DNA from: Ostrinia nubilalis
Lineage: Eukaryota > Arthropoda > Insecta > Lepidoptera > Crambidae
NCBI RefSeq assembly: GCF_963855985.1
Contig: NC_087105.1
Span: 808,501-872,500, forward strand
Length of the DNA: 64,000 nt
Direction: 5' to 3'
The notes beneath the pieces were generated by a model. The model was not told where the DNA came from and did not search any database. It saw nothing but the letters and a program-made list of their open reading frames with translations. Both the position numbers and the translations under genes were made by a program. Below, piece by piece: positions 11,607 through 25,400 of this stretch (the first letter of the stretch is position 1; each line of letters opens with the position of its first letter).

Positions 11607-13120
11607 ATGGGCACAGAATCGGCCAGGGCCGAGGAATCAACATCTGGGGAATCGGCTACGACAAGCAAGGAAAAGAACACTACTACAATATCCAAAATAC
11701 ATTGTAGACCGGACAGAGATATTACTAAGAAAATAATAACACCGGGCGACTACACCGTAGTTCCTTACGAAGATTCCCGTTGTAAGATCGTTATAACAGA
11801 TGTGAACTGCTCTGACGGCGCGGGGCCGTGCGACATGGTTACCTGTAGCCGTATTTTCAGCGAGAGCTTCGACGGGAATGTGCTTATTGGGGATTGCGAT
11901 TCGTTTATTGATAAGGACTTCGAGCTGGCGTTGCAGCAGATGTGTTGCGGGGAGAAGAGTGAGGTGACGATCCTGTATAAAGACGCGAAGGGGCAGCAGG
12001 CGCTGAAGGTTTCGTGTAAGGTGGAGCTGACGGAGGTGATGGAGGAGCAGCTCGTGAGCGACTGGAGCTGGGAGCGGCTGCACGAGGCAGCTGTGCATCA
12101 CAAAGTATGGAACTCTGCTTTATATTATTTTCTAACATTTAGTATTTTTTTATTTGCAAGTAATTTTTTAATGCATTAATATAATTTATCATATTGTATA
12201 CTAAGTTTCTTGCACTGCTTCTTCTCAGCACTGCCCATTTATTGTCCCAAAGCAGTCGTAGGCTTCAAGTAATACTGGGAGGTGTAATCCAATTTGCAAA
12301 ATAAATAGGCACTTACAGGGCAGATATGCATGGGCATGGTACTGCATCTCACTTAACACCAGGTGCGATTGCGGTCAAATACCTGCTTTGTCATGCATAA
12401 AAAAATGAATTCTTGATCTGTATTATCTTTGATACCAAATAAATATTTTTTTCCTTCTTCAAAATAATTGACCACCACTGCAACTATTTTTGTTTATGGT
12501 ATTTTTTTTCCTATAGGAAAGAGGAGTAGAGCTTGTGAAAGAGAAGAGAATAGTGGATGCCTTCAGGAGGTTCAGCAAGGCTCTGAAGATGCTGATAGCT
12601 ATAGAGCCCTTCGACCCGCAGGTCATTGACGAAGAGAAAGTCAAGGAACTGATTGATCTCAAGGTATTATACAGAATAGACCTAAAACATCTAAATAAAT
12701 TATTTCTATCATTATTTACTACGCTATTATGTATTATATTATAAAATTATTCACAGCCAGATTTCACTTTTTGCAGTTACTACTACATCCCACTAAACAA
12801 TCTGTTTTTTTTAGGTGAAATTATACAGCAACTTGGCGCACTGTCAGTTGCACTACAATCAGCACGAAGCAGCAGAGATCCTCTGTACGAATGCTCTACA
12901 GTTTGACCCTGACAACGTCAAAGCACTGTACAGGAGGTCCCTAGCATTTGCTGGTGTGAAGAAGTATGAAGAAGCTTGGGAAGACATACAGAAAGCTCTC
13001 AAGTTGGATCCCAATGATAAAGCAGTCAAACAAAAAGCTAAAGATATCAAAGACATCATGGATAATATAAAAAGGAAATATGATGAAACCATAAAGAAAA
13101 TGTTTTATATGCAAGAATGA
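11607..13120 (+). CDS. FKBP-like protein with TPR repeats (FKBPL/FKBP8-like co-chaperone)
   Basis: Three exons: 11607-12104, 12517-12663 and 12815-13120, all phase 0, giving 316 residues. ATG at 11607 has a good context (AACCATGG). After a Ser/Thr/Glu-rich N-terminus comes a degenerate FKBP-type domain (about residues 60-150), recognisable at CDMVTCSRIF, the FELALQQMCCGEKSEVTILY segment and LKVSCKVELTEV. From about 160 to 290 there are three TPR-type helical pairs (LYSNLAHCQLHYNQHEAAEI, FDPDNVKALYRRSLAFAGVK, YEEAWEDIQKALKLDPNDKA), expected to bind Hsp90-type C-terminal peptides. The conserved Trp of the FKBP pocket appears replaced by Phe and the YAYG-type loop is missing, so isomerase activity is doubtful (inference). 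No C-terminal membrane anchor is seen, unlike FKBP8. A polyadenylation signal AATAAA lies near 13531. Confidence 0.82.
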
Positions 13121-16100
13121 ATGCGACTGAGTCTTAGGCTGAGCTGCACCACCTAACTTTAATCGTAACTATAACGATAACTGGTGTATTTTGTATGGAG
13201 TTTGACAGATTTTTTACGTCAAAGTAAGATGGTGCAGCCCAACCTTAATGTGTTATGTGATTAAGAAATTATTGTTATCATAAGTATTTATATTCTAAAT
13301 AAGTATAGCCGGTTTCTATCTATGACACTCTTCTCTGCATTTACTGTATGTACGTACCTATACAGTTTTTAAACTTATTGTGGTAATAGCACAGTATGTA
13401 ATAGCATGACTTAGTAAAAATAGAAAATGTTCATTGGGCATACATTTTTAAGATTTCTCTTATAACAAGTTATTAAACATATTATTATAATATACCTATC
13501 TAATGTCAAAGTGTAAAACACTATATGAAAATAAAGATACTTTCTGAAACCAATTCTTTTCCTTGTATATTTATTATTTTTCTTATTGTTATGTTTTAGA
13601 ATGTAAACAAGATCGCCAATGTTAAAAGACATTGTATACATACAGTTGGAAATCAGCGTCGTTACTACGAGTATATGCAACAGGTAGGTAAGTACTGTTG
13701 AGAATTTGTTTTATTAAAGAAGACAACGCGTTTACGTAGTTTCGGGTTATCTTTTACTGTCGTCGCCCATGCTGGCATCTCGCTTTGCATGAGAGGGATG
13801 GCAATATTCGAAACTTCAGATAGGTTTTTCGGAGTGGCCCCGTTGATTGCATCGATCGTCGTTTTATCCTACTATCCTACCTACTGATGTGAAAGTTAGT
13901 GAGGGAGAACGCATGGATGATTTTTACACCATATGGGCGCACCAGATCCTGGTTCAGGAGAGGGCAGTGTAATTTAGGCAAAGTGGTGGATGGAGTATAT
14001 ACTGCATAATAGGATACATAGAGGTAAGTGGTCGGATCATATCTAAAGATAAATCGAAGAACAGATGAAACAGTTGACTGCTATAGGATGAATGATGATG
14101 GCTTTTTATCTGACTGCTTTTCTTAGACTATTCGTCCAAGCTTTTTTTGGACGAGATTTCGATATTTTCACATTTTCACAGAGTTGCATGCGCCATGAAC
14201 GGCCAGCCTCGCGTATGTAAAGCATTAGCTGAGCCACCTCCAATTGCTTTCTTATACTATGTCAATCTATCATTATGTAACTAGTTAAGTAAGTGGTAGA
14301 AGCGATGTGAAAATATATCCTTAGAAGGATTACTTACATAGATAAAAACATCGCAAATATGTAAACATACCTTAATGCGTGCTTATAAATGCGGGCATAT
14401 AAGTACGGGTTTCGGACGACTGCACGCGCGTCTGAAAGTGGATTCCCTGATGGCTTGGGTGTCCAGCCGCGAACTTGAAAGTTATTGGCTTTATAAAATT
14501 ACATTTTATTAGAAATAGGAAAAAATGTGTTTGTGAACGTGCCTGTTATTTGAATTTGTGACTGATACTTACCATTTTGAAAACCCATTCGCTTAGGTAC
14601 AGGTACAGGATTCCTGATTGTCACAGGCAATTTTTCCTGAATTGTTTTAGTTCATGATAGAAGGAGGTCCATTCTTCTTTGATAACACTAAATCCACGCG
14701 TGGATCAGCTCGCACAGGCAAATAGATATAATTTAGGTAAGTGGGTAGATCTGATTCCCATTGTGCATTAAACAATGGGAAATAGCCGTCTGATATGACT
14801 CAACGTCATAGTTTCTTATCGGACAATCAGATTGATATAAGCCTGAAATGAGAACCAAACTTGGAAAACTACACGAAGTTATTTGTTTACTCTCTGCAAC
14901 CAGGAGAAAAACTACATATTCACCAGACCATGGCCGTTTAGTTTAACTGTCAGTTAATATTTAACAGATGACGACATGCTCTTTTTGTGGCATCTACAGA
15001 TTTTAATCCCTCTAGCTCGTAAATTTTCTCGTAAAATTGGAGCATTAGATATTTTTTAGTTAAGTCGCATTTTTATAACAATATCGTTCATGCCTCCGTA
15101 GTTCACATGGCATCTGTGACTTGGGTGATAAAAGTTACGGCCCCTTGGGAGTGCCGCGCCTTCTCAATGAAGGTCCTATTTCTATTGACTGATTCACCTC
15201 CAACAAACAAATCCTCTCGAACTTATGACATCACCGGCCGGTGGAGCCGCTTGTTATGACATCACACATGACCTTACTACGCTGCAATAGTCAGTCAACA
15301 GGCCGCGTCTGCCCACTTCGAACGCCGTCGCACCCCGCACCTACATTATTGTTGTTTATGCACGGATAAAATAATAATGAGTGAGTATTTCTCCACCAAT
15401 AACAAGATAAAAGTGCTAGAATCAATTTTACGAGTGTGTTTACGGTTTTCAGTGAGTGCCTATTAATAGAATAATGTGTCAGCAAGAATGTTGCGGTTGA
15501 GGTGAACTAGCTGTGCTGTGATTGCTACCAAATATGTGCATAAGTTTTAACGTGTTTTTGTAAACTGTTTACAGCGCGTTTCACTTGCGATTTCAATGCG
15601 ATTACTTGCTGTAAATTACTCGTATACTGTGGAAATGACACCATTACCTACATACAACGTTAATTGTGGTAAGGTGTTGTGTTACTAGTAGTTAGATGTT
15701 TTATAAATAACTAGCTGACCCGGCGAACTTCGTACCGCCTTAGCGTAGAGATTTTCTTAATATTTTTTTCCGTAAGAACCATCCTTGGACTTCCACAAAC
15801 ATTTAAAAAAAAGAATTATCGAAATCGGTTCAGCCGTTCACACGTGATGCCGTGACAACGCGAAACGGGTTTCATTTTTATATATAGATGTTCGGATTTA
15901 TTACGACGTCCAAAGAGAAAACTTACCGATCCTTAAGTAACAGTAACATAACTTTCTAGAACAAATCCAATTAGATAATGCGTAACAACAATAATAACGT
16001 TTCTAATGTTGACTGGTAGACTGTGCCATTTGGTGATACAGGCTAATAAATAAGTCTAATTCGTCGAGTCATGGTTAAGTTATTATAATTACGTACTAAT

Positions 16101-16481
16101 TGTTAATCATAATGAAACATTTTGCGGTTTCCAAATTTTCCATTGTTTGCAGGTCTTATTATCGTTATGTCACATATATTTTCAACATCTACGGTTGACT
16201 GGTAGATATTGCCTTAGGATGTTATTAACTGACAATACCATAGATACCACTCGTGATTATAGGTAAAAATACACACAGGTAAAATCGATATTGATTAAAA
16301 TAAATTAACAAATTTATTTTCAGAATTAAACATGGCATCATAAATATTTCCAAGTGCATTTAAAATAAATATTTTTTCTTTCATCATCGTAGATATTTTG
16401 GTCCACTTCTGCACAGACCTTTGTTAAAAGCAGTCTTATCGTTTAGAGCCAGTGTTCTTACACTTGCTAGGCTTATATAAA
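13121..16481. other. Intergenic region between FKBP-like and atlastin-like genes
   Basis: The first 420 bases are the FKBP-like 3' UTR. The stretch 13730-14090 resembles interspersed repeat fragments also seen near 21218-21290 and 23309-23420 (GAGAGGGATG...ATTCGAAACTTC words). A non-LTR tail is at 15712-15890. The rest shows no ORF I would defend. Untranslated exons and the promoter of the atlastin-like gene probably lie between about 15.2 and 16.48 kb. Confidence 0.5.
15712..15890 (+). repeat. Non-LTR retrotransposon 3' tail fragment (RTE/SINE type)
   Basis: Starts AACTAGCTGACCCGGCGAAC and ends in a TTTATATATAGATG-like tail, with the internal ATCGAAATCGGTTCAGCCG block. This arrangement is typical of truncated RTE-like/SINE insertions in Lepidoptera. 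No coding sequence remains. Confidence 0.65.
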
Positions 16482-19400
16482 ATGGGTTATTCATCATCAC
16501 GACTCGGAATCGTATATTTCTTACTAGCATCTGCTGTTGTTCATGCAGGTGACTCAACTAACCTATAATTTTGTAGAGTCGCGTGTGCACGATCGAAGAA
16601 GTGTGTTTATAGACAATGATAATAAAATATCGACCAAAGAATAGAATGACATAATTTTCGCTAATTTAAGGATCATACTTGTGCTTAAACTTAATGGGTC
16701 CCTGGGCCCTTCTCGCAGACTCCTCGACATGCTAACTTTTTCTAAGCAGCAGTCAGAGGGATAATATCCTCACTGAAATACGAGTACTTAACTCTTGGCA
16801 GAAGGAAGTAGTTCCTTTCTTCGAGAGCACAACCATTAGTGCTGTTCTTCTTCTTTTCGTGTCGACAACAAATCTACACAGTGTCAGCCCAAAAGTCCGC
16901 CACAAGAGTGGCGTTGTCAGTATAGCACTCATCAAATCCTCCTGAGTGCAGTTGCTTGGGCACTCAGGGCACGACATCATGTGCTTCATCGACTGGGGAA
17001 CAAAACCACACCTGCACTCCATGTTTGAGCCATCCAAGAATCCCCACCTGACCAGATTGTCCTTACTACGGCCAACTTGCGTCCGAAGTCTATTTAAAGA
17101 CTTTTTATTAGTGCTGTTTTTTGATTCCTCAGGTAAACCACAGAGCCTGAAGTCAGGCCGCGGACTGCCCGTGGTGATACCCTCGGAGCACCGCTTTGTG
17201 CTGGCCGAGGATGCCCTCAGCAAGCTCTTGCTGGAAGACGATATACGAGACCGCGCCGTCATTGTGGTGTCGGTGGCCGGCGCTTTTCGAAAGGGAAAGT
17301 CTTTCCTGCTCGACTTCTTTTTGAGATACCTCGATCACACCGTAAGCAATACTATCAATATGTTTGAAGCATGTCTCACTTAAAAATTGAATTGAACTAA
17401 ATCAGTTGTCGTCTCGTGACCCGTAAACGCATAAGAATAAGAGCATAAAAGATGGCAAGTTTATTGCGTGTCGGCTCTGATTTAACTTTACTTCTTTTAT
17501 ATTTTCTAGACTTATTTATGAACTTGAGCAGTTTTTGTGAAAAACCCATAAAAGGGCAGACTTCAGAGTTTCATTTACCTGGAGTGTGGCCATTCGTGTA
17601 ATCGCATTTATAAATAGTTCGTCAATTATGTAAGCATAATTTTCCTCAATGATAATTGTGGTTTACATAGCTTCCTCTTGGAAACTGCGACACCATTGAT
17701 TTGTAACTCAAGCTTCAGAGCCGGTATTCGGCGCTCGCCTCCGACGAATTAATAAACCAAATGACCTTTAACTAAATTGGCTTACATTACATCTCGATAT
17801 GCTTGAAAGACGCTTGCTGCACAAGTTCGTTGTACTTTGTTTATTGCACAAGATGTATACTCTCGTATCTTCAAGACCATGCCGTTTATAATGTGAAGGT
17901 GTGAAGTAGATAGATACATACTTTGTTCCAGATGTTAATTCCCAGACCCGACACACTTCATTTAATTGCTCGCCGTTTGGATAAGATATTTTAGACATGA
18001 ATCCACCTGTTTGTCCAAAAAATTATTAAGGTGGGCACGTTACACCGCCCGCGTCACGGTCCCATTGGAATTCACGCTGTCTTAGTTCTACATACAGCTA
18101 CAGCCGTACTGATGGAAAAACGTTATCAAATCAATTACACCCTTTCAGTACAACCATGGCATGGGCGGCGACGACTGGATGGGGTCGGAGGACGAGCCGC
18201 TGGAGGGCTTCAGCTGGCGCGGCGGCTCCGAGAGAGACACCTCGGGCCTGCTGCTCTGGTCGCAGCCCTTTAAGGCCACTCTGCCTAATGGAGATAAGGT
18301 ATAATCACCGTATACTTCTAAGTTTTTGGACCCTGGTCCTTAACTCAATGAGAGCTTTCCTTCTTCTACTCTACAGTGACGCCACCAAACAATATTAAGT
18401 GTAAATGCGATAGCTCCACTAGCTACATACGCCCGTATTCACAAACGATGCATGCTTAAGTGAAGCAGCAAATCGAACGCACAGCGTTGAATAGAGCTCT
18501 GTGATTGGTTCGTATCCCTGTGCGTCCACACACACTGTGAGACCTCAGAGTAATGTTTGTGAATAAGGGCGTTAGCCACTGCAGCGTTTACCAGTTGACA
18601 CACTGTCTTAGCCATTACTGCGAGTTAAAGGATCTTACTCTAAAATGGCGCTAATTTTCGGGCGCTAATACGATAGCCCTCCTCATTGTTGCTGATTTTC
18701 ATCAGTGCTTTAAACAGCAGTCACATCCTGTTCAATTGGTCTTGTTTAGCGTCGCCGTGTAGATGATTTTGAGCATAAACCTTCCGTATATGTGTCCTGT
18801 ACATTTCATCCATGATCTTTGCCAGGTGGTGATCCTGCTGATGGACACGCAAGGCACCTTCGACAGCGAATCGACGGTGCGCGACAACGCAACCATCTTC
18901 GCGCTCTCCACCATGATCTCCTCGGTGCAGATCTACAACTTGTCGCAGAACATAGAGGAAGATGACTTGCAGCACTTACAGGTGAGCAGCGCATTAGAAA
19001 CAACTACACGGGTTTGCTGCATCTGGCTTCTGTTGTTTCTATTATTTGACTTTCAATAAAAATTTCCAGGGCCTGATTCTATTGTCAGTGCCAGACATAT
19101 TCACGAATATTTGATATAGTGTAAAGATCGATAAATTAGGTATCCTCTAAGTCAGGGTTTCCCAATTTTTTTTTGCTAAGGAACCCTAATTGATTATACT
19201 TTTCCTAGCGGAACTCCCGTATTACTCCGCCCGCGCGCCCTGCCCCTCACTTGTGCGTAAACAAGTCGGTGCGAGCGAACAACGTCGGTCACGAAACGTG
19301 GGATAATATTTTTTACGGAACCCTTGCGGCCTTTCCACGGAACCCCAGGGTTCCGCGGACCACCTTTCGGGAACCGCTGCTCTAAGTATTTAGTCGCTAT

Positions 19401-22400
19401 AATGCAAACTGTTCTTGGAAAACATTCTTCTTGTCTGCGTTACGCACTTGGTAAAGCGGTCGTGATTACGTTGAGGCGTTCACGTCGATGGTAGAGCTCT
19501 CCGCGCGATCTCTCATCATCTCTTCTTGTTGGTAGACAGTCAGATGTCTGTGCGATTCCCCACTGCGGTCGCATATCTATGACTTTTCCCACTGCAGATT
19601 TCTAATTATAATAAGTTAACTATCGTATCTTCCAGCTGTTCACAGAGTACGGGCGCCTGGCGCTGCAGAACAGCGTGGGCAAGCCGTTCCAGCACCTGCA
19701 ATTCCTGGTGCGAGACTGGAGCTTCCCTTACGAGCACCCGTTCGGCCCTGAAGGCGGTCAACAGCTGCTTGATAAGTGGCTTGAGGTAATAACAATTACA
19801 GCATTCCAGCTTTTCAGATTTTTTGCCACTTTGGTCTACTATGCTGAAAAGTATCCCCCTTACTAATAAAACTTACACGCTCGTTGAACAGTGTTTTAAA
19901 GTGACGTTTAGTATGAAAATGTCATTTTAAAACAGTGTTCAACAACTGTGTAACTTTTTATTAGTAAGGGGGTACCTATGTCTTTTCCACCTCGTTGAAT
20001 TGAAATCATCAAGGCTACTAAGCTGAATATCTAAAGAAGTTCCTTGCAACATTCTCTGATCATAAAAAGTCAGATCTTCCACCATCCTTTTTTTATCACG
20101 TAACCAAGACTTGAAGATATTAAACCATCCAGAAGGCATATTCCACCTACAGATGAAGGACAAAATATGCGAAGGAGCGAGCTCATAAATGTCAAACGGC
20201 AAACAATGTATTAGCTCATTAACGTGACTTGTCCCAGAGATATTATCAGAGCCCCGATTACGCTAATTTTTAAGTTTTTTAACGTCTCCAATACAGCCGC
20301 GCTTCTTCGATTCTGCGATACGATTGGTCAAAACAGTTGACGTCAGCTGTTTTGTTGTTGTCTTTTGCCTCTGATGAAACAAACACTTCCCCAGATCCAC
20401 GAGGGCCAGCACGAGGAGTTACAAACGCTGCGGAAGCACGTGGTGGCGTGCTTCGAGAAGCTGGCGTGCTACCTCATGCCGCACCCCGGCCTCACCGTCG
20501 CCACCAACCCGCACTTCAAGGGGAAACTCTCAGGTGAGGCACTAGCTGCAGAATTTATTTCAAATCAAATCATTTATCAGTTGTAGTACATATTAATCAG
20601 AGTAATAAATTAACTCCATGAATGAACAGAGCGTATTGAGTAGCGTCCTGCGTTCCCACATCATTGCCCAATACAATCAACAATAGAAAACAATAGTTAT
20701 AATGTTCCTTGTATGTGTCGGCGGCTGAGCCCGCCAGTTTTATTTTAGTCGCAATTACACCTTTAAAGAAATCACATGTTTTACTGTTCCAACCTTCTGA
20801 CGTACGTTTTGTGGACTTATAAAGTGGACAACAACAATAATATACCTGAATATAACGTATATTGATATAATTACTTACATCGGGTATAATTAACGTACAT
20901 CAGTTCGTTTCGTTTTAGCCAAATGACGTCCACGGCTGGACAAAGGCCTCCCCCAAGGTTTTCCATAATGAACGGTTCTGCGGTTCTGCGCTGCCCGCGT
21001 CCAGGCTCTTCCCGCGACCTTTACCAGATCGTCGGTCATTTATCAGTACTTAGGCGATTTCCAGAATGCTTATACACGTCCCAAATATAGCTATAGCATG
21101 CCCTGCCACCACTTCGGGACAATATATGGGATGGTGCTGAGAAGTGGCGCAAGAAACTCTATCACAATTGTCAGCCATTTCTGGAGGGAAAAAAATTTCA
21201 CAACGCTGTCGTATTTTGGGGGTCTATCTGTCACTACTGTCGCTCAAGCTGGCTTCGCGCTTTGCGTAAGAGGGAAGGAGTAAAATAAGAATTCGTATAA
21301 CTTTGAAGAGTTTGCCTCCCTGCAAATTAATCACGTATCGTCGTTTTAGCCAAATAACGTTCACTGCTGGAGAAAGGCCTCAAGGATTTCTACAACGGCC
21401 GGTAGTGTGATTTAGGCAATTCTGCGACCTTCACGTCGGTTCTTTTAGTGGGAGGGCAGCTGGCAACACTTGCGTCTTCACCCTGATCTAATACTAATCA
21501 CCTGATCCCCAGACATAAGCCCCGAGTTCAAGACGCACCTGCGGCAGTTCATCCCGATGCTGCTGTCTCCGGAGCAGCTGGTGCCGAAGACGACGGGCGG
21601 GCAGCGCGTGAAGGCGCGCGACCTGCTGCTCTACTTCAAGGCGTATATGACCATCTTCAACGGCTCGGAACTGCCAGAACCAAAGTCCATTTTGGAGGTG
21701 ATTGTAGACCTCACTATTGTGGCCCTCGCCGACGGCGACTAACGCGCGTTAGTCGCATTGCGCGCAGCGCGACTGCATCGCTACAAAAAGACGCCGTAGG
21801 CAACGGCCCTTATGTCCACATAAAACTAAACATTATTATTATTTGCTCTACATTTCTTTTGCGATTTTTTATTGACGGTCAAGCTGTAGATCCTGGCTAC
21901 ACAGGAGTTGCAGTGGTAGGAACGAGAGGTGGGAATAGTCCCGGTTATTTTATCTATATTTCGCTGTGCTATTCTTCCTCCACTCTTATTGTGGATGACT
22001 TATGAAGCGACTAAGGGAAAATGTGAACATCAGGCTTCCCCAACTCTTCTATCTACGGAGGAATGTGTAAGCCAAATCTTCCATTAGTTGCTTCTGTTAA
22101 ATTATAGAGGATTGTCCTCGTGCTATTCTTCACGAAAAGCTTTTTTCACTTGCGAGAATAATCTTAGAGCAGCGCACGGAGATGATGAAGATCACATGTG
22201 AACTTGCTATTGTCAGTCGACAGGTACTTTACAAGTGCTGTAAGTGTAGAGAGCACATGATATAAATCACGTCACGTTGGACGTGGACCACGAAGAGATC
22301 CCGATAAAACAGCCCCCTTATCGACCACATCGCAATGGGCTCGCGGTAAACAAGTCTTGTAGTGTGAAGTAAGCTTTCTTGTGAAGCTTTAAGCAGCACT

Positions 22401-25400
22401 AAAGTCACCAAAACTGTTTATCTACAGGCGACAGCAGAAGCCAACAACCTGTCCGCGATAGCCGAAGCTAGAGAAGTGTACGACGCGCTCATGGACGAGG
22501 TGGCTGGTGGTACGAGGCCCTACCTGCAGCCCAAGGTGTTAGAGCAGGAGCACCGGCGCGCCAAGGACAAGGCGCTTCACGCCTTCCACAGCAAACGGAA
22601 GATGGGCGGCCAGGACCTCGCCAACACGTATAGCGTGCAGTTGGTTAAGGTAACGAGCGGGTTTTCCTCCATTTTACTGTCATTTTTTTCCTGCAAATTA
22701 TTAACGCTGCTACTTTTAGGCCAACACATACACCGTGCAGTTAGTCGAAACCTAGGACGGGTTTTCATCATTTTTTCCTCATTTTACTCGCCCCGGGTGC
22801 CAAACCCATGCTACGCCGCCACTGCACGTCACACAAGTGTGGATTGCTTAGGGCAGTGTTTTTCAACCTTTTTCATGACACGATCCCCCTAGCATGAAAA
22901 AATTTTTGGCGACTCTCCGACCGTTCGCTTTTTTTTTTCATGCATTTTATAATGTTGCACTTGCAAAGATGTTTTTAGGGACCGAATATTTAAATCCATA
23001 CAACATTTGCATAATTAGATTTCGGATTAATCTGTCTTCATAAGATTTTTTTTTTACTGGAGTAGTTTTAGCGACCTCTCGCGACCGATAGAGGCCTATA
23101 GAGGCTCCGCAACCCCCCAGGGGGTCGCGACCCACAGGTTGAAAAACACTGGCTTAGGGCATCAAGTAGTCTTAATCTGGCACTGGTAACGCATTCACTT
23201 TTTGCATTCCTTCCAATCGATGAGTGGATGGAATACGCTGATGATTGACAGAAGTGAACCAAACATTGTTCGTTCGTTCACCGTCCTCTCTTCTGCAGAT
23301 TACTCCATAACGTCTTTACGTGGTTACGGATCTATCTGTCCCTGTCGCTCATGGCGTGAGAGGGATGTCAACATTCGAAACTTCGGATAGAGTATTTTGG
23401 GAGTAACCCCGCTGCATCTCGCTATAGCTCTTTCTTCCTTCGAAGTCAGATGTGGTCTAATACATTTACAATTGACATAAAAAAGTGAGACTTGGGGACT
23501 TTACCCATTGACACGGCCGTAAAGAAAATAGGATTTTATTAACAGTTCTTAGAGTCGTAATTGCTTACAACTCATTAACTGACATTTCAATCCGGACGGA
23601 TGCGCGAGCATGCGAATCGGAAGCCGGTAGGAGCGTATTTCAGCGGATACGCGCGCAGACGCGTGCATTCCACCGCATTTTTGGCCGAACGGACGCTGCG
23701 CTGCGCGCCGGCTTGCGCCGATCAATGTGAATCCTGCCTTACAGTGTGATAACTAAGTCCTTAGAGTAGGCGCACACCGTTGATTTTTCGTCGGCCGATA
23801 ATTTAGTCGGGCAGTTGATCAGTATGGGCATGTATGGGAGTGCGTACACTACGCCGATTCGATTTGGCCGATTCTTCATACAAATTAAAATCGGGCACAA
23901 CTATCGGCCAACTAAAAATCAACGGTGTGCGCCTACTCATAGTTTACTTAAAATCTCACCTGTCAGTTGAACCCAAGTGTGGTCTCTTGCAGGAATTAGA
24001 CGAGCTGTTCGAGCAGCTTCGTGCACACAACGAGGGCAAGAATATCTTCAAGATGGCGATCACGCCCGCTGTGCTGGCTGTTCTCATGCTGCTGGGATAC
24101 CTGCTGGGCGTACTGGGTTCAGGCGTGGGCGTCCAGACCTTGGTAGCCGTGGGGCAGGTCCTCACTATCACTGCGGGGGCCATGCTCACGTTATGGGGAT
24201 ACAGCAGGTCAGTCAAGTCTTCGAATGTCTTTGTTTAAAAATATCTTCAAGATAGCGATCACGCCCGCTGTGCTGGCTGTTCTCATGCTGCTGGGATACC
24301 TGCTGGGCGTACTGGGTTCAGGCGTGGGCGTCCAGACCTTGGTAGCCGTGGGGCAGGTCCTCACTATCACTGCGGGGGCCATGCTCACGTTATGGGGATA
24401 CAGCAGGTCAGTCGAATCCTTGAATGTCTTTGTTTAAAAACATCTTCAAGATGGCGATCACGCCCGCTGTGCTGGCTGTTCTCATGTTGCTGGGATACCT
24501 GCTGGGCGTACTGGGTTCAGGCGTGGGCGTCCAGACCTTGGTAGCCGTGGGACAGGTCCTCACGATTACGGCGGGGGCCATGCTCGCGTTATGGGGATAC
24601 AGCAGGTCAGTCGAAGTCTTCGAATGTCTTTGTTTAAAAACATCTTCAAGATGGCGATCACGCCCGCTGTGCTGGCGGTTCTTATGCTAAAGCCCGGTCG
24701 CCGAGCACGTAGAATTTCGTCCAATGACCCCAAGCTACCCATCCTTATCGCTCGCGCGTAATTATGTAGTTGTCGCGCTCGCACACTCACTGCGGCCGCC
24801 CTTCGCACAGTCGCGACAGCAATATAATTACGCGCGAGCGATAAGGACCCATCCTTAGCTTGGGGTCATTGGACGAAATTCTACGTGCTCGGCGACCGGA
24901 CTATACTGGGATGCCTGCTGGGAGTACTGAGTTCAGGCGTGGGTGTCCAGACGCTCACGATTACGGCGGGGACCATGCTCGCACTTTGGGGATACATCAG
25001 GTTGGTCTGGAGTCTTTGAATGTTTCTTTATAAAGACATCTTCAAGGTGGCCATCACACCCGCTGTTCTGGCGGTGCTGATGCTGCTGAGCTAATTGCTG
25101 GACATACAGCAGATTTGGACACTAGCTAAGGCTTTGATGTCTCTAAACCTGATTTATATGTATATGGCCGTAAATATTTTAAAATTCAAACTATGTAGTC
25201 TCAAACCATGTTTCTGAGCAAATAAATGATTTATTTATTTATTTATTTTTTATAAATAACAATGTAAAGAAAAGACTTACATCATATTGCTTCCTTATTC
25301 CAGGATAACTGGCAACCTGAGAGACGTAGCTGTACAAATAGATGAAGGAGCTGAAACTGTCAAAAATTATGTAAGTATCCTACTGTATTCAGTCTGTCTC

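Noticed and set aside
24208..24690. Mutually exclusive membrane-hairpin exons in the atlastin-like gene
   Set aside because: Copies are about 30 bases apart, too close for introns, and have no proper polypyrimidine acceptor. A cryptic TCTTCAAG acceptor in phase exists, so the idea is not fully excluded.
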